64,000 nucleotides of DNA from assembly GCF_000807255.1 (NCBI RefSeq), contig NZ_CP009268.1, positions 2,014,384 to 2,078,383 on the forward strand, read 5' to 3'. Numbering within the stretch: position 1 is the first letter of the stretch; each line of letters begins with the position of its first letter. The notes under the pieces were generated by a model. It had not been told where the DNA came from. It ran no database searches and saw nothing but the letters and a program-made list of their open reading frames with translations. This document shows positions 56,487 to 64,000 of the stretch, in pieces. The stretch comes from Clostridium pasteurianum DSM 525 = ATCC 6013. Lineage in GTDB: Bacteria; Bacillota; Clostridia; Clostridiales; Clostridiaceae. The position numbers were made by a program, and so were the translations under genes.

Positions 56487-56532
56487 TTTTTATTTAATTT
56501 ACATAATTTAAATTATGTAAATTAAATAAAAA
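56487..56532. repeat. Perfect 46-bp palindrome
   Basis: The 23 bases 56487-56509 are exactly complementary to 56510-56532 with no spacer (centre ATAATTTAAATTAT). It sits between two divergent genes, 160 bases from ytfI and 245 from the carboxypeptidase. It could form a cruciform or an RNA hairpin, or be an operator. The rest of 56328-56776 shows no gene. Confidence 0.85.
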
Positions 56533-56776
56533 TGTAAACCAAAGCATAGATTTTAATTTTATACAAATAATAATAAAGCATCAATTTAATTATCATAAAA
56601 TCACAATATTATTAGAATAACGAAACACAATAATTAAACACATAACTATGAAATAATATATTAGCTAACATTAAAACTAAAGCATATAAAATATTTATGA
56701 TTACTATGTAGTTAAATGGTTATGAGAAGAATAATATAATATTTTGCAAATAAGAAAATTATAAGAAGGTGTAGAG

Positions 56777-57889
56777 ATGAAAATTGTAAGAACTAATAAG
56801 ATAATAATTTTATTAATTTGTTTTTGTTTAATAAATATGTTTACTTATAATGTAAAAGCGCAGAACTTAAATGTAGATGCAAAAGCAGCAATTGCATTAG
56901 ATAGTAAATCTAAATTAGTTCTATATGAAAAAAATTCAGATATGATTCTTCCTATGGCAAGTACCACTAAAATTATGACTGCCCTTGTTACAATAAAATA
57001 TGGCGATTTGGATAAAAAAATTACTATATCTAAAGCATCTGCTAGTGTAAGAGGATCTACTGTTGGATATAAAGAAGGAGAAGTAATAACGGAGAGAGAG
57101 TTACTATATGGTCTTATGTTCCGTTCAGGTAATGATGCGGCTATTGCCTTAGCAGAGGGTGTAGGTGGAAGTGTAGAACAATTTTTAAAATTAATGAATG
57201 AATACGCTGTTGAAATTGGAGCTTTTAATTCACATTTTGAATCTCCTCACGGCTTAGATAGCGAAAATCATTATTGTACTGCTTACGATTTGGCACTGAT
57301 AACTGCAAAAGCTAAAGAAAATAAAATATTTAATGATATAGTAGGATGTAAAGATGTTACTGATGAAGAAATGAATTTTACAAGAAGTTATCACAATATA
57401 AATAAAATACTATATCAAATTCCCGGGGCAAATGGTGTTAAAACCGGATATACAGGGAATGCCGGTAAATGTTTGGTTACATCTGTAGATATGGATGGTC
57501 ATGATGTTATATTTGTAGTACTTAATTGCACTCCTAGATGGAAGGAAACTGGCAAAATATACAAGTATGTTAAAGATAATTATTCTTATAAAAAGCTTTG
57601 CTCAGTAAATGATAATATTCCAAAAGCGGCAATAAATAAAAAAGATAATGTTAAATTGTCATTAAAAGAAGATATAGTGCTGCCTTGTGAAAATAATAAA
57701 AATTATACTACAAAATATGTAATACCTAAAATTTCTCTTAAAAAAATAAATAAAGGTGATGAATTTGGAAAGGTGCAAGTGTATAAAGAAGACAAATTAC
57801 TTTATTCTGAACCTTTAATAGTAAATAATAATATTAAAGAAAAAAGCTCTATAATAGACAAATTCTTTAAAGGTATAAAGAAAAATTAG
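56777..57889 (+). CDS. D-alanyl-D-alanine carboxypeptidase, second
   Basis: A 370-residue S11-family enzyme with a cleavable signal (about residues 1-28, NVKAQN), the SxxK motif in ASTTKIM, SGN in FRSGNDAAIAL and KTG in GVKTGYTGNAG. It resembles DacB/DacF-type peptidoglycan carboxypeptidases and is a paralogue of the protein at 52098. AGAAGGTG precedes the ATG. Confidence 0.92.
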   Translation: MKIVRTNKIIILLICFCLINMFTYNVKAQNLNVDAKAAIALDSKSKLVLYEKNSDMILPMASTTKIMTALVTIKYGDLDKKITISKASASVRGSTVGYKEGEVITERELLYGLMFRSGNDAAIALAEGVGGSVEQFLKLMNEYAVEIGAFNSHFESPHGLDSENHYCTAYDLALITAKAKENKIFNDIVGCKDVTDEEMNFTRSYHNINKILYQIPGANGVKTGYTGNAGKCLVTSVDMDGHDVIFVVLNCTPRWKETGKIYKYVKDNYSYKKLCSVNDNIPKAAINKKDNVKLSLKEDIVLPCENNKNYTTKYVIPKISLKKINKGDEFGKVQVYKEDKLLYSEPLIVNNNIKEKSSIIDKFFKGIKKN

Positions 57890-57910
57890 ATTTTAACAGC
57901 TGTGTAAAAC

Positions 57911-57957
57911 TACAAAAGCCGTCTCACAATCTGTACAATGTGAGACAGTCTTTTGTA
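57911..57957. terminator. Bidirectional terminator between convergent genes
   Basis: TACAAAAG with CTTTTGTA and GTCTCACA with TGTGAGAC form one stem with a small internal loop. It separates the carboxypeptidase gene from the end of the minus-strand redox operon. Confidence 0.8.
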
Positions 57958-57964
57958 TTAAAAT

Positions 57965-59242
57965 TTAAACTAATTTTTGATTAAATATATCTGTAAGATT
58001 TAATTTTTCTACTTTTCGTTTTATTTCATCTGAATCTATGGTATATAGATTTAGTTCCTGCATTCGTTTGAAATAGTCAGAACCTGCAAAGGTATAACGC
58101 TTTCTGCGGCCGTCTTTTTCCAGCATTTTATAATTAGCAAAAGCTAAAAAGTCGCCAGAAGCTAGATCTCTTGGCAAGATTAAAGAAGGAATTCCAAGGA
58201 CGCTTCTTACAGCATTATGACCAGCTAGAGAACCAGTTAATATAGCTTCAGTATGACCAACAAACAGTCCTCCTTTTTCACCACCGCAAAATAGGTTATC
58301 TATTCCTTTTACTTTCATATCATCATTTCTTGGTGCAACAGATAGATATCGCACAGAATTTCCTTTCCCTCCTGCATATGGATCTACAAATTTGACATTT
58401 TCAAGTCCATGAATTTTTCTGAGCTTTTCTAGAGGATAGAAGGTTGTCATAAGTTTTGCATGACCAGTATCCAAAAGTATAATATTCTCGGCAAATTCTT
58501 TTAATGCATATTGCTGGCAGACTTTTATTTTAAGTTTATCAAGATTTACATCTTCTGGTGGTATTTTTAATATAACAACACCTTTTTCATCTAGTTCTTT
58601 AACTATAAAATCGCTTAGTGATTCTTTTGCAAGTTTACAGGAACCACTGAAGGCACCTAAGTTGCCATCTTCTCTTTCACCTTGAAGATCGTCTACGCCT
58701 GCTCTGCTGCTTATACTTACCCTTGGTCCAAAGGCAGGGCATCTGAGTATGCACATGGAACAGCCATTACCATATTTTAAGCAATTGCCCATAGGACCTG
58801 TAGAGCCCGTAGTTTCTATAAATACATCACCTTTTACATAGGTACCGTCAGCAAGATATATTCCTTCTATTTTGTTATTAATTTTTTTTACGTCTATAAC
58901 TCTGCTTATTAAATTAATTGATATATTTAACTCTTTTAAATAATTTCGCACATGGGATTCTATTTTATTTACATCATAAAGCCAAGCATGTTTATGACCT
59001 GGAAAATCAATATTTTTATGCCTTGTATTTTTATCTGTTATGTTTATCAAATCACCTGCACCTAAGGCAAGTAATTCTTCAGCGGCTGTATATCGACCGT
59101 TATTTCGCATTATACCTCCAACATTTCCAAGACCTAATAATAAGTCGGTTTTTTCATATAGTTCAACTTCTGCACCAGATTTTTTTGCTGTAATGGCTGC
59201 GGCACAACCAGACCAGCCACCACCAATAATTACAACTTTCAT
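57965..59242 (-). CDS. FAD-dependent oxidoreductase with ferredoxin-like Cys tetrad
   Basis: A 425-residue flavoprotein. Its N-terminal VIIGGGWSGCAAA binds FAD, and the C-terminal GGEKGGLFVGHTEAILTGSLAGHNAVR is a TrmFO/GidA-type FAD-closing motif. Between them Cys154, Cys161, Cys164 and Cys168-Pro form a C-x6-C-x2-C-x3-CP pattern able to hold an iron-sulfur cluster. It is the last gene of the nitrogenase-like operon and probably passes electrons. Substrate unknown; I do not think it is the tRNA enzyme TrmFO because of the extra cysteines and the context. Confidence 0.75.
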   Translation of the reverse strand: MKVVIIGGGWSGCAAAITAKKSGAEVELYEKTDLLLGLGNVGGIMRNNGRYTAAEELLALGAGDLINITDKNTRHKNIDFPGHKHAWLYDVNKIESHVRNYLKELNISINLISRVIDVKKINNKIEGIYLADGTYVKGDVFIETTGSTGPMGNCLKYGNGCSMCILRCPAFGPRVSISSRAGVDDLQGEREDGNLGAFSGSCKLAKESLSDFIVKELDEKGVVILKIPPEDVNLDKLKIKVCQQYALKEFAENIILLDTGHAKLMTTFYPLEKLRKIHGLENVKFVDPYAGGKGNSVRYLSVAPRNDDMKVKGIDNLFCGGEKGGLFVGHTEAILTGSLAGHNAVRSVLGIPSLILPRDLASGDFLAFANYKMLEKDGRRKRYTFAGSDYFKRMQELNLYTIDSDEIKRKVEKLNLTDIFNQKLV

Positions 59243-59275
59243 ATAAAATAATCCTCCTAAAATCTATTGATTTTG

Positions 59276-60256
59276 CTATAATGCTCTTCTGCCTTTAAAT
59301 ATATATTTAGGATCAATTTGTAGCTTACATAATCTTTTTACAATATCACCATCATATCGTGTGCTGCAGGTACCGCATATACCTTCTCCACAGCACATTC
59401 TTGCATTATTACAGCAGGCTATTTTAGTATCTTCTTTGGTTTGTTCCAGCAAATTGCTTATAAATATATCTGGACCTGCACAGTATATGATATTTATATC
59501 TTTTTCATATTTATTTATAATATTTTTTAGTTCCTCTGAAAGAGTGCCATCATTATTTATAACGGTACATTCTATTAATTCAGCATTACATAGGTCTAGA
59601 TATTTCTTTATAAATATATCTTTATAATTCCCTTTATCCAAAACAGCAATGATTTTATTTCCGTTACTATATAATTTTTCCATTACAGGTATCATTGGAG
59701 CCATACCTATGCCTCTGGCAATTATCAGAGATGTACCATCTTTGCTATGGTATATATTTTTTAGACCAAGAACTCCATTCCAATAAGGTCCTCTTAGGGC
59801 TATGTTATCATTTTCCTGAAGTTTATCTATACTTTTAGTTTTTATTCCCTTTACATCAATAACTATTTTTATAATATTTTCATTTACATCTGTATCCATT
59901 ATTGAAATAGGAGCATCGAAATATCCATTGGATTTAGGATGTCTTATAAAAACAAAACTACCAGGCTGTGACAATTCTTGAACAAGTTTATGTTTTGCAG
60001 ATATAGTAAAACATAAGAGATTATCATCTATTGTTTCTTTCTTTAGTATTTTACATAGGCTTACTTTTCTTAAATTTTTTGCATGATTTCCATTCCAGGC
60101 ATATTCCTGATATATACAAACTCCCTTCCAATTTGTGCAATCGCAAAAACTTTTTCCTTGAAGATGAGAACAAAGAAGGCAGTTACCAGTTTCTGCAAGA
60201 TGGCAGGGGCAATATTCTGTTCCAGCATCAATACAATCCTTTATTTCATAGTCCAT
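59276..60256 (-). CDS. FAD/NAD-binding ferredoxin reductase-like protein (PyrK type)
   Basis: A 326-residue electron-transfer flavoprotein. A Cys-rich N-terminus (eight Cys in residues 8-46, including CPCHLAETGNCLLC and CDC) precedes a ferredoxin-NADP reductase fold with DAPISI (FAD) and IARGIGMAPMIPVME (nucleotide). The C-terminal CCGEGICGTC plus a later Cys is a PyrK-like [2Fe-2S] motif. It is 33 bases upstream of the FAD oxidoreductase in the same operon and likely draws electrons from NAD(P)H for the nitrogenase-like proteins. Confidence 0.78.
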   Translation of the reverse strand: MDYEIKDCIDAGTEYCPCHLAETGNCLLCSHLQGKSFCDCTNWKGVCIYQEYAWNGNHAKNLRKVSLCKILKKETIDDNLLCFTISAKHKLVQELSQPGSFVFIRHPKSNGYFDAPISIMDTDVNENIIKIVIDVKGIKTKSIDKLQENDNIALRGPYWNGVLGLKNIYHSKDGTSLIIARGIGMAPMIPVMEKLYSNGNKIIAVLDKGNYKDIFIKKYLDLCNAELIECTVINNDGTLSEELKNIINKYEKDINIIYCAGPDIFISNLLEQTKEDTKIACCNNARMCCGEGICGTCSTRYDGDIVKRLCKLQIDPKYIFKGRRAL

Positions 60257-60358
60257 ATCTTTACCTCCAAACTGTTAAATAAAGACCTATATAATAGAAT
60301 ATTTATTTAGTGAAATTTGTGTTACAGCTTAAGAGTAAAATATGAATAAAATAATTAG

Positions 60359-60405
60359 AGGAGTCTTCTCACAAGAGGTACAATATGCCTTGTGAGAAAA
60401 CTCCT
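60359..60405 (-). terminator. Intra-operon hairpin downstream of the NifD-like gene
   Basis: AGGAGTCTTCTCACAAG (60359-60375) pairs with CTTGTGAGAAAACTCCT (60389-60405) with one mismatch. On the minus strand it follows the NifD-like stop and ends in a U-rich but broken tail, so it may be a partial terminator or an mRNA-processing barrier. Confidence 0.6.
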
Positions 60406-60414
60406 TAATCTTAT

Positions 60415-61923
60415 TTATTCCTTTATATATGAAAATGGATTTTTATTATACCATTCCTTTTTATAGGGAAGATCTGTGTTCGCCTGTAGTTTATGTTGGA
60501 AAGAAGGATTTCTTAGTAGTTTTGTCATTCTTCTTGCTACATCATAGGAACCTTTGTATCCAAAATAATTATGCGGGCCTCCAAATAGCGGCAGTGAAGG
60601 AATACCGAGTTTAGATACCCATACTCCAGCTCCAGCATGAGTTAGGCATATATCTGGTCTATATCTGTTTATTATATTAATCAATTCGAAAACCTGATTT
60701 GGTGCTACGCTTATTTCTAAGTCTGGAAACTTCTCATTGAATTTTGTATAGAGATCTGTACTTAAACTGTCATAATGATGAGCTCTAATGGATACAATCT
60801 CGCAGCCTAATTCATGAAGAAGTTCTGCATCAGATACTACTCTTATTACCCCTCCAGTTACAAGCACTCTTTTACCTTTTAAAATTTTCTTATAAGGTTC
60901 TATTGCAGAAAAGATTTCTTGCTCTTCTGCTAAAACTATTTCTTTTGCCTTTTTCTCTAAATTAAGCTGTTTTGCTACCTCTATAAACCATTCACTTGTA
61001 TTTTTTATGCCTACAGGCATATTGTGAATAAAATAGGGAATGTTAAATCTTTCTTTTAAAAAAGTTAAAAAGTAGTCGTCATGTACGTTGCAGAGACTTA
61101 TATTTAAAGCTGCCTCAGACAATTTTTTAAAATCATTGGGATGTGCAAAATTAGGGAAAACCCTTACTTTAAGATCTAATGTCTCCAATAATCTTTTTAT
61201 CTCCAATTCATCAGGATAGGTGAGGGAACCAAAATTAAATAAATTTACGATTTTAGATTTTTTATGAACTTCTCCTTCCAATTGAAATCTTGAATTGTTT
61301 TCTCCTATATTACCTGATGAGTCCTTAGACAAATCAAGATTTCTGCCTACACCATGATAATAAGTGTCATAAGCATTGGCAACTATTGGAGATTTAATTC
61401 CTTCACAGTGCATTGGTATTATTTTTGCATTTATATCTTTTTGTATATTCCTTACCACTTCATCAATATCATCACCAATCATACTTGGAGAACAGGTATT
61501 CATGACAATGATAGCTTTAGGTTTGTAACGTTTGTCAGCTTCTAATATGGTTTTATTTAGTTTACTTTCACCTCCATTGATAATGTCTTTCTCTGTGAGA
61601 TTAGTGGATAACCATATTAAAGGTTTAGGAATTTTGCCTCTGGCTTTTGTTCCAGAATTAACTTGAAAATTAGATGAATGAATCTGTGATCCACAACCTA
61701 CAGGACCATGAATTACAAATACTGTATCTGGCATGGTAAGAGCCATCCCAAGCACTAGACTTAATTGGCAAGCAGTTGCTTGAGTAAAACTTCTTTTTTT
61801 ATTCTTTAAACAACCTTCTTTAGCACAACTCAATAGTTCACAGGCGTTACCTCCAAAGGCACTCCCTACAAAATTCAATCTATGTTCACGTTTAGGTGCA
61901 ACTTTATTATCAAAATAGCTCAT
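60415..61923 (-). CDS. Nitrogenase component 1-like protein, NifD/E type
   Basis: A 502-residue protein of the NifD/NifE/BchN/CfbD family. Three P-cluster-type cysteines are present: Cys52 (TACQLS), Cys77 (HGPVGCGS) and Cys144 (NTCSPSMIGDD), spaced as in NifD. Cys278 (NISLCNVHDD) aligns with the FeMo-co ligand Cys275 of NifD, but the His442 region reads FGGPHNYFGYKG, with Phe at the ligand place. Extra Cys lie at 28, 33 and 38. The ATG at 61923 follows GGGAGGT; an in-frame GTG at 61941 starts in the upstream gene. Not a dinitrogenase by context (no nifHBEN). Confidence 0.82.
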   Translation of the reverse strand: MSYFDNKVAPKREHRLNFVGSAFGGNACELLSCAKEGCLKNKKRSFTQATACQLSLVLGMALTMPDTVFVIHGPVGCGSQIHSSNFQVNSGTKARGKIPKPLIWLSTNLTEKDIINGGESKLNKTILEADKRYKPKAIIVMNTCSPSMIGDDIDEVVRNIQKDINAKIIPMHCEGIKSPIVANAYDTYYHGVGRNLDLSKDSSGNIGENNSRFQLEGEVHKKSKIVNLFNFGSLTYPDELEIKRLLETLDLKVRVFPNFAHPNDFKKLSEAALNISLCNVHDDYFLTFLKERFNIPYFIHNMPVGIKNTSEWFIEVAKQLNLEKKAKEIVLAEEQEIFSAIEPYKKILKGKRVLVTGGVIRVVSDAELLHELGCEIVSIRAHHYDSLSTDLYTKFNEKFPDLEISVAPNQVFELINIINRYRPDICLTHAGAGVWVSKLGIPSLPLFGGPHNYFGYKGSYDVARRMTKLLRNPSFQHKLQANTDLPYKKEWYNKNPFSYIKE

Positions 61924-61930
61924 TTTCAAT

Positions 61931-63268
61931 CTACCTCCCACTAAGAATTACATCTAACAAATCTTCTACCAAATGAAGGGCACCATTATATCCAGCATAT
62001 CCTCTGTCTAATATTGCTCTATTTAGTATTGGATAACTTACACTTAATATTTTTGCACCAATTTTATTGGCAAAATCTTTTTCAAAAGAACTGCCTAATA
62101 TAAAAAGAGGGGAAATAGAATCCTGATATTTTTTAGATTTATCAACTTCAAAAATGTTTGTGAAATTTTCATAAATTTTTGAAGTATCTGTTTCATATAA
62201 AAGTTTCATATCTCTGTCTAAATTTATATTCTTAAAACTATCATCTAAAATACTCTTTTGATTATCTTCAAGCTGATCTGTTACGACAGCAATTTTAGGG
62301 ATCCAGCCTAAATCTTCATATAAAAATCTTGTTATTGACAGGGTATTATTTGCATTTCCTACTACTATTGCATAATGTTGAAAATCCGAATCTGTATAGA
62401 TATCTGATATTCTTTCAATATACTTATAATAGTTTGCATTTTCTTCACTTATTAATTTTTCAACTTTTTTATTATCTATTTCTAGTAGCTTAGAGATAGA
62501 TAATAAAAACTCAGCAGTAGCTGTTGGTCCTATTGGAAGTTCACTGGCATAATAAGGTATATTGTGTTTCTTTTCAAAACTTTTTGCGGCACCGATGCCA
62601 TAGGTTTTTGATAAAACGATATTTAATAAAGCTTCTGAGGCATTTTTTAAATTATCTATACTTTGATCATTAGTAAAAAAAGTATTTACTTCTAATCCAA
62701 GCTTCTCGAGTAACCTTTTTATTTCAGATAAATCTCCTCTAAAGAAGGGATCACTAGCTGGAACTAATCCAAAAATATTTACTAAGTTTTTTCTTTTACT
62801 TTTCTTTTCTTTTAAATAGTTGATAAACAGTTTTTCCAGTACCAATTCATAACCATTATATGAAGTTCCTTTAAAACCTCCTGTTTCCACAGACAATATA
62901 GGAACCTCTGAATTTTTAAAGTTTCTGAGGACTGCTTCTATATCATCTCCAATTATTTCTGTCATGCATCCGCTGGTTACCAAGAATAAATCTGCATCAA
63001 TAATTTCAAGGGTACTGTTTATTTGTTCATTTAGTCTTAAAGATCCTCCAAAGACAATATCATTTTCAGTTAAGCCTGAAGTGGGAACTGAACTTCCTCC
63101 ACAATAACCTGAACCCCAAAATCCACTGCCACCCATATATGCTCCAAAAAGATTTGAACCACAGCCCGCTGTAGCATGGACTATTGGAACTACTCTTGGC
63201 AATGCACTTATAGTACTTAGAGCACCTCCAAGAGCACAGGAAAATCTGGGTTTTTCAATATAAGTCAT
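61931..63268 (-). CDS. Nitrogenase component 1-like protein, NifK/N type
   Basis: A 445-residue partner subunit. Cys11, Cys36 (HATAGCGSN) and Cys101 (VTSGCMTEIIGDDIEAVL) match the three P-cluster cysteines of NifK (the first two are 25 residues apart in both). The N-terminal 50-residue extension of NifK is missing. The ATG at 63268 has GGAGGT six bases upstream; other in-frame ATGs overlap that site. It is the first gene of a four-gene operon and is preceded by a hairpin and a palindrome. Confidence 0.83.
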   Translation of the reverse strand: MTYIEKPRFSCALGGALSTISALPRVVPIVHATAGCGSNLFGAYMGGSGFWGSGYCGGSSVPTSGLTENDIVFGGSLRLNEQINSTLEIIDADLFLVTSGCMTEIIGDDIEAVLRNFKNSEVPILSVETGGFKGTSYNGYELVLEKLFINYLKEKKSKRKNLVNIFGLVPASDPFFRGDLSEIKRLLEKLGLEVNTFFTNDQSIDNLKNASEALLNIVLSKTYGIGAAKSFEKKHNIPYYASELPIGPTATAEFLLSISKLLEIDNKKVEKLISEENANYYKYIERISDIYTDSDFQHYAIVVGNANNTLSITRFLYEDLGWIPKIAVVTDQLEDNQKSILDDSFKNINLDRDMKLLYETDTSKIYENFTNIFEVDKSKKYQDSISPLFILGSSFEKDFANKIGAKILSVSYPILNRAILDRGYAGYNGALHLVEDLLDVILSGR

Positions 63269-63292
63269 ATACATACCTCCATAAATATAAAA

Positions 63293-63333
63293 GACTAAGT
63301 ATCTCACATATAGATTTAGTGAGATACTTAGTC
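63293..63333 (-). promoter_or_regulatory. Attenuator-like hairpin in the leader of the nitrogenase-like operon
   Basis: GACTAAGTATCTCA (63293-63306) pairs perfectly with TGAGATACTTAGTC (63320-63333). On the transcribed (minus) strand the stem is followed by TTTTATATTTAT and then the GGAGGT site, the layout of a transcription attenuator just ahead of the first gene. An upstream antiterminator is not obvious. Confidence 0.6.
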
Positions 63334-63358
63334 TCCAGTTTTCTGGTTAACAAATTTA

Positions 63359-63386
63359 AATATCCTAGTATACATATACGGATATT
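63359..63386 (-). promoter_or_regulatory. Imperfect palindrome, possible operator
   Basis: AATATCC...GGATATT flank a near-symmetrical TAGTATACATATAC centre (28 bases). It is placed where a promoter for the minus-strand operon would be, so a dimeric repressor site is plausible. No regulator gene is visible in the window. Confidence 0.45.
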
Positions 63387-63441
63387 ATATATTTCTATTT
63401 GAAGCTTGTCAATGAATATATGAGAGTTCATAAATTATTTT

Positions 63442-64000
63442 TTAGAGAAATTTTATAGATATAGTAGTTTCATTATTTACTAAATAATAGGCTGTATTTT
63501 CTTCAACTTTATAGTATATTTTTAAATCTTTAACATCAGACAATTTTTTAGATTCAGACCATTTAACTTTAAATTGTTCTATCAAATAATCTTCACTCAT
63601 TTCTTTGCCAAAGTACTGTATATAAAGAGATTTAGTGAAAGTTTTAGCCTTGATATTGTCTTTTACAGAATTTATAAGTTCTTCGGAAGCAGTAAAAACT
63701 TTATTAGAAACATCCAAAGTAGCATCTTTTAAATCGTTTAAATTTTTCTGTATATTTTCTTTAGATTTGTTTAAAGGAGGCTCTATATTTTCCTTTATAG
63801 ATTTTATATTGACTTTTTTTGCTATATCTTCAGAGGTTTTTGTAATTGTTTTCTTTGCGTTTTTTGAAACAGTCTTCACTTTTTCAGCAGTAGATTTAGA
63901 AGCATCCTTCAAATCGTTTAAATTTTTTTGTAAATTATCTTTAGCATTTTCAGAAGCATCTATGAACTTTTTGGCAGTAATTTTAGAAGCATCCACAGTT
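63442..64000 (-). CDS. Coiled-coil repeat protein, partial (5' end outside window)
   Basis: The minus-strand frame is open to the window edge, so the protein is longer than the 186 codons seen. It has repeated heptad-rich segments: two copies of a QKNLNDLKDA block about 75 residues apart, each followed by SxxxAEKV- or SNKV-like turns. A compact C-terminal domain ends VEENTAYYLVNNETTISIKFL and may be DUF6465. The repeats resemble YtxH/apolipoprotein-like amphipathic helices. A GTG at 63996 is unlikely to be the real start. Function unknown. Confidence 0.7.
   Translation of the reverse strand, partial: TVDASKITAKKFIDASENAKDNLQKNLNDLKDASKSTAEKVKTVSKNAKKTITKTSEDIAKKVNIKSIKENIEPPLNKSKENIQKNLNDLKDATLDVSNKVFTASEELINSVKDNIKAKTFTKSLYIQYFGKEMSEDYLIEQFKVKWSESKKLSDVKDLKIYYKVEENTAYYLVNNETTISIKFL

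Noticed and set aside
60415-63268. Molybdenum nitrogenase nifDK or dark-operative protochlorophyllide reductase
   Set aside because: No nifH/nifB/nifEN or bch genes accompany it, the NifK N-terminal extension is missing and the homocitrate/FeMo-co His position is altered.

Overview
The window is AT-rich DNA from a spore-forming, strictly anaerobic Firmicute, most likely Clostridium sensu stricto (cluster I). The evidence is the very low GC content, strong AGGAGG ribosome-binding sites, the complete spoIIIA operon with spo0A, spoIVB, spoIIM and dacF, and a gene order that follows the Bacillus subtilis efp-spoIIIA-nusB-folD-xseAB-ispA-dxs-tlyA-nadK/argR-recN-spoIVB-spo0A and xerD-drm-punA-pdp-dacF blocks. 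I do not assign a species.

Layout. 1-4.6 kb: the 3' end of dapF, a lipoprotein, and pabA-pabB-pabC for the p-aminobenzoate branch of folate synthesis. 4.66-6.12 kb: an intact IS4-family insertion sequence with an 8-bp target duplication, sitting directly behind the pabC terminator. 6.2-13.1 kb: a type IV pilus/type II secretion-like operon with ATPase, platform protein, five prepilin-like proteins and PilM/N/O-like proteins; one prepilin appears to start at AUA. 13.2-20 kb: a carbohydrate block with an alpha-glucoside PTS (IICB plus separate IIA), a GH4 6-phospho-alpha-glucosidase, an RpiR regulator, a zinc alcohol/polyol dehydrogenase and a deleted dehydrogenase pseudogene. 20-31.9 kb: an M24 peptidase, efp, spoIIIAA-AH, an Asp23-family gene, nusB behind an unidentified structured leader, folD, xseAB and ispA.

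32.0-32.6 kb holds an OLE (ornate, large, extremophilic) RNA between ispA and dxs with its own promoter and a terminal pairing. It is followed by oapA, which encodes its membrane protein partner. 33-41.4 kb: dxs, tlyA, nadK, argR, recN, spoIVB and spo0A; the spo0A leader has a sigma-H-type promoter overlapping a 0A box. 41.5-45.2 kb is an accessory patch with an integrase relic, a ferredoxin relic, orphan membrane and C39-like peptidase genes, an IS200/IS605-like hairpin, a GtrA protein and an unknown gene.

45.2-53.3 kb: a Nudix hydrolase, spoIIM, a XerD-like recombinase with altered catalytic residues, deoB, two tandem purine nucleoside phosphorylases, pdp and dacF. 53.7-57.9 kb: scpA-scpB, ytfJ/ytfI and a second D,D-carboxypeptidase. 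58-63.3 kb (minus strand): an operon of two nitrogenase component-1-like proteins with all six P-cluster cysteines, followed by a flavin reductase with a [2Fe-2S] motif and an FAD oxidoreductase with an inserted Cys tetrad. No NifH is present in the window. A coiled-coil protein runs off the right edge.

The most interesting items are the OLE RNA/OapA locus, the NifH-less nitrogenase-like redox operon, the unassigned RNA structure ahead of nusB, the AUA-initiated prepilin and the XerD-like protein lacking two canonical catalytic residues.
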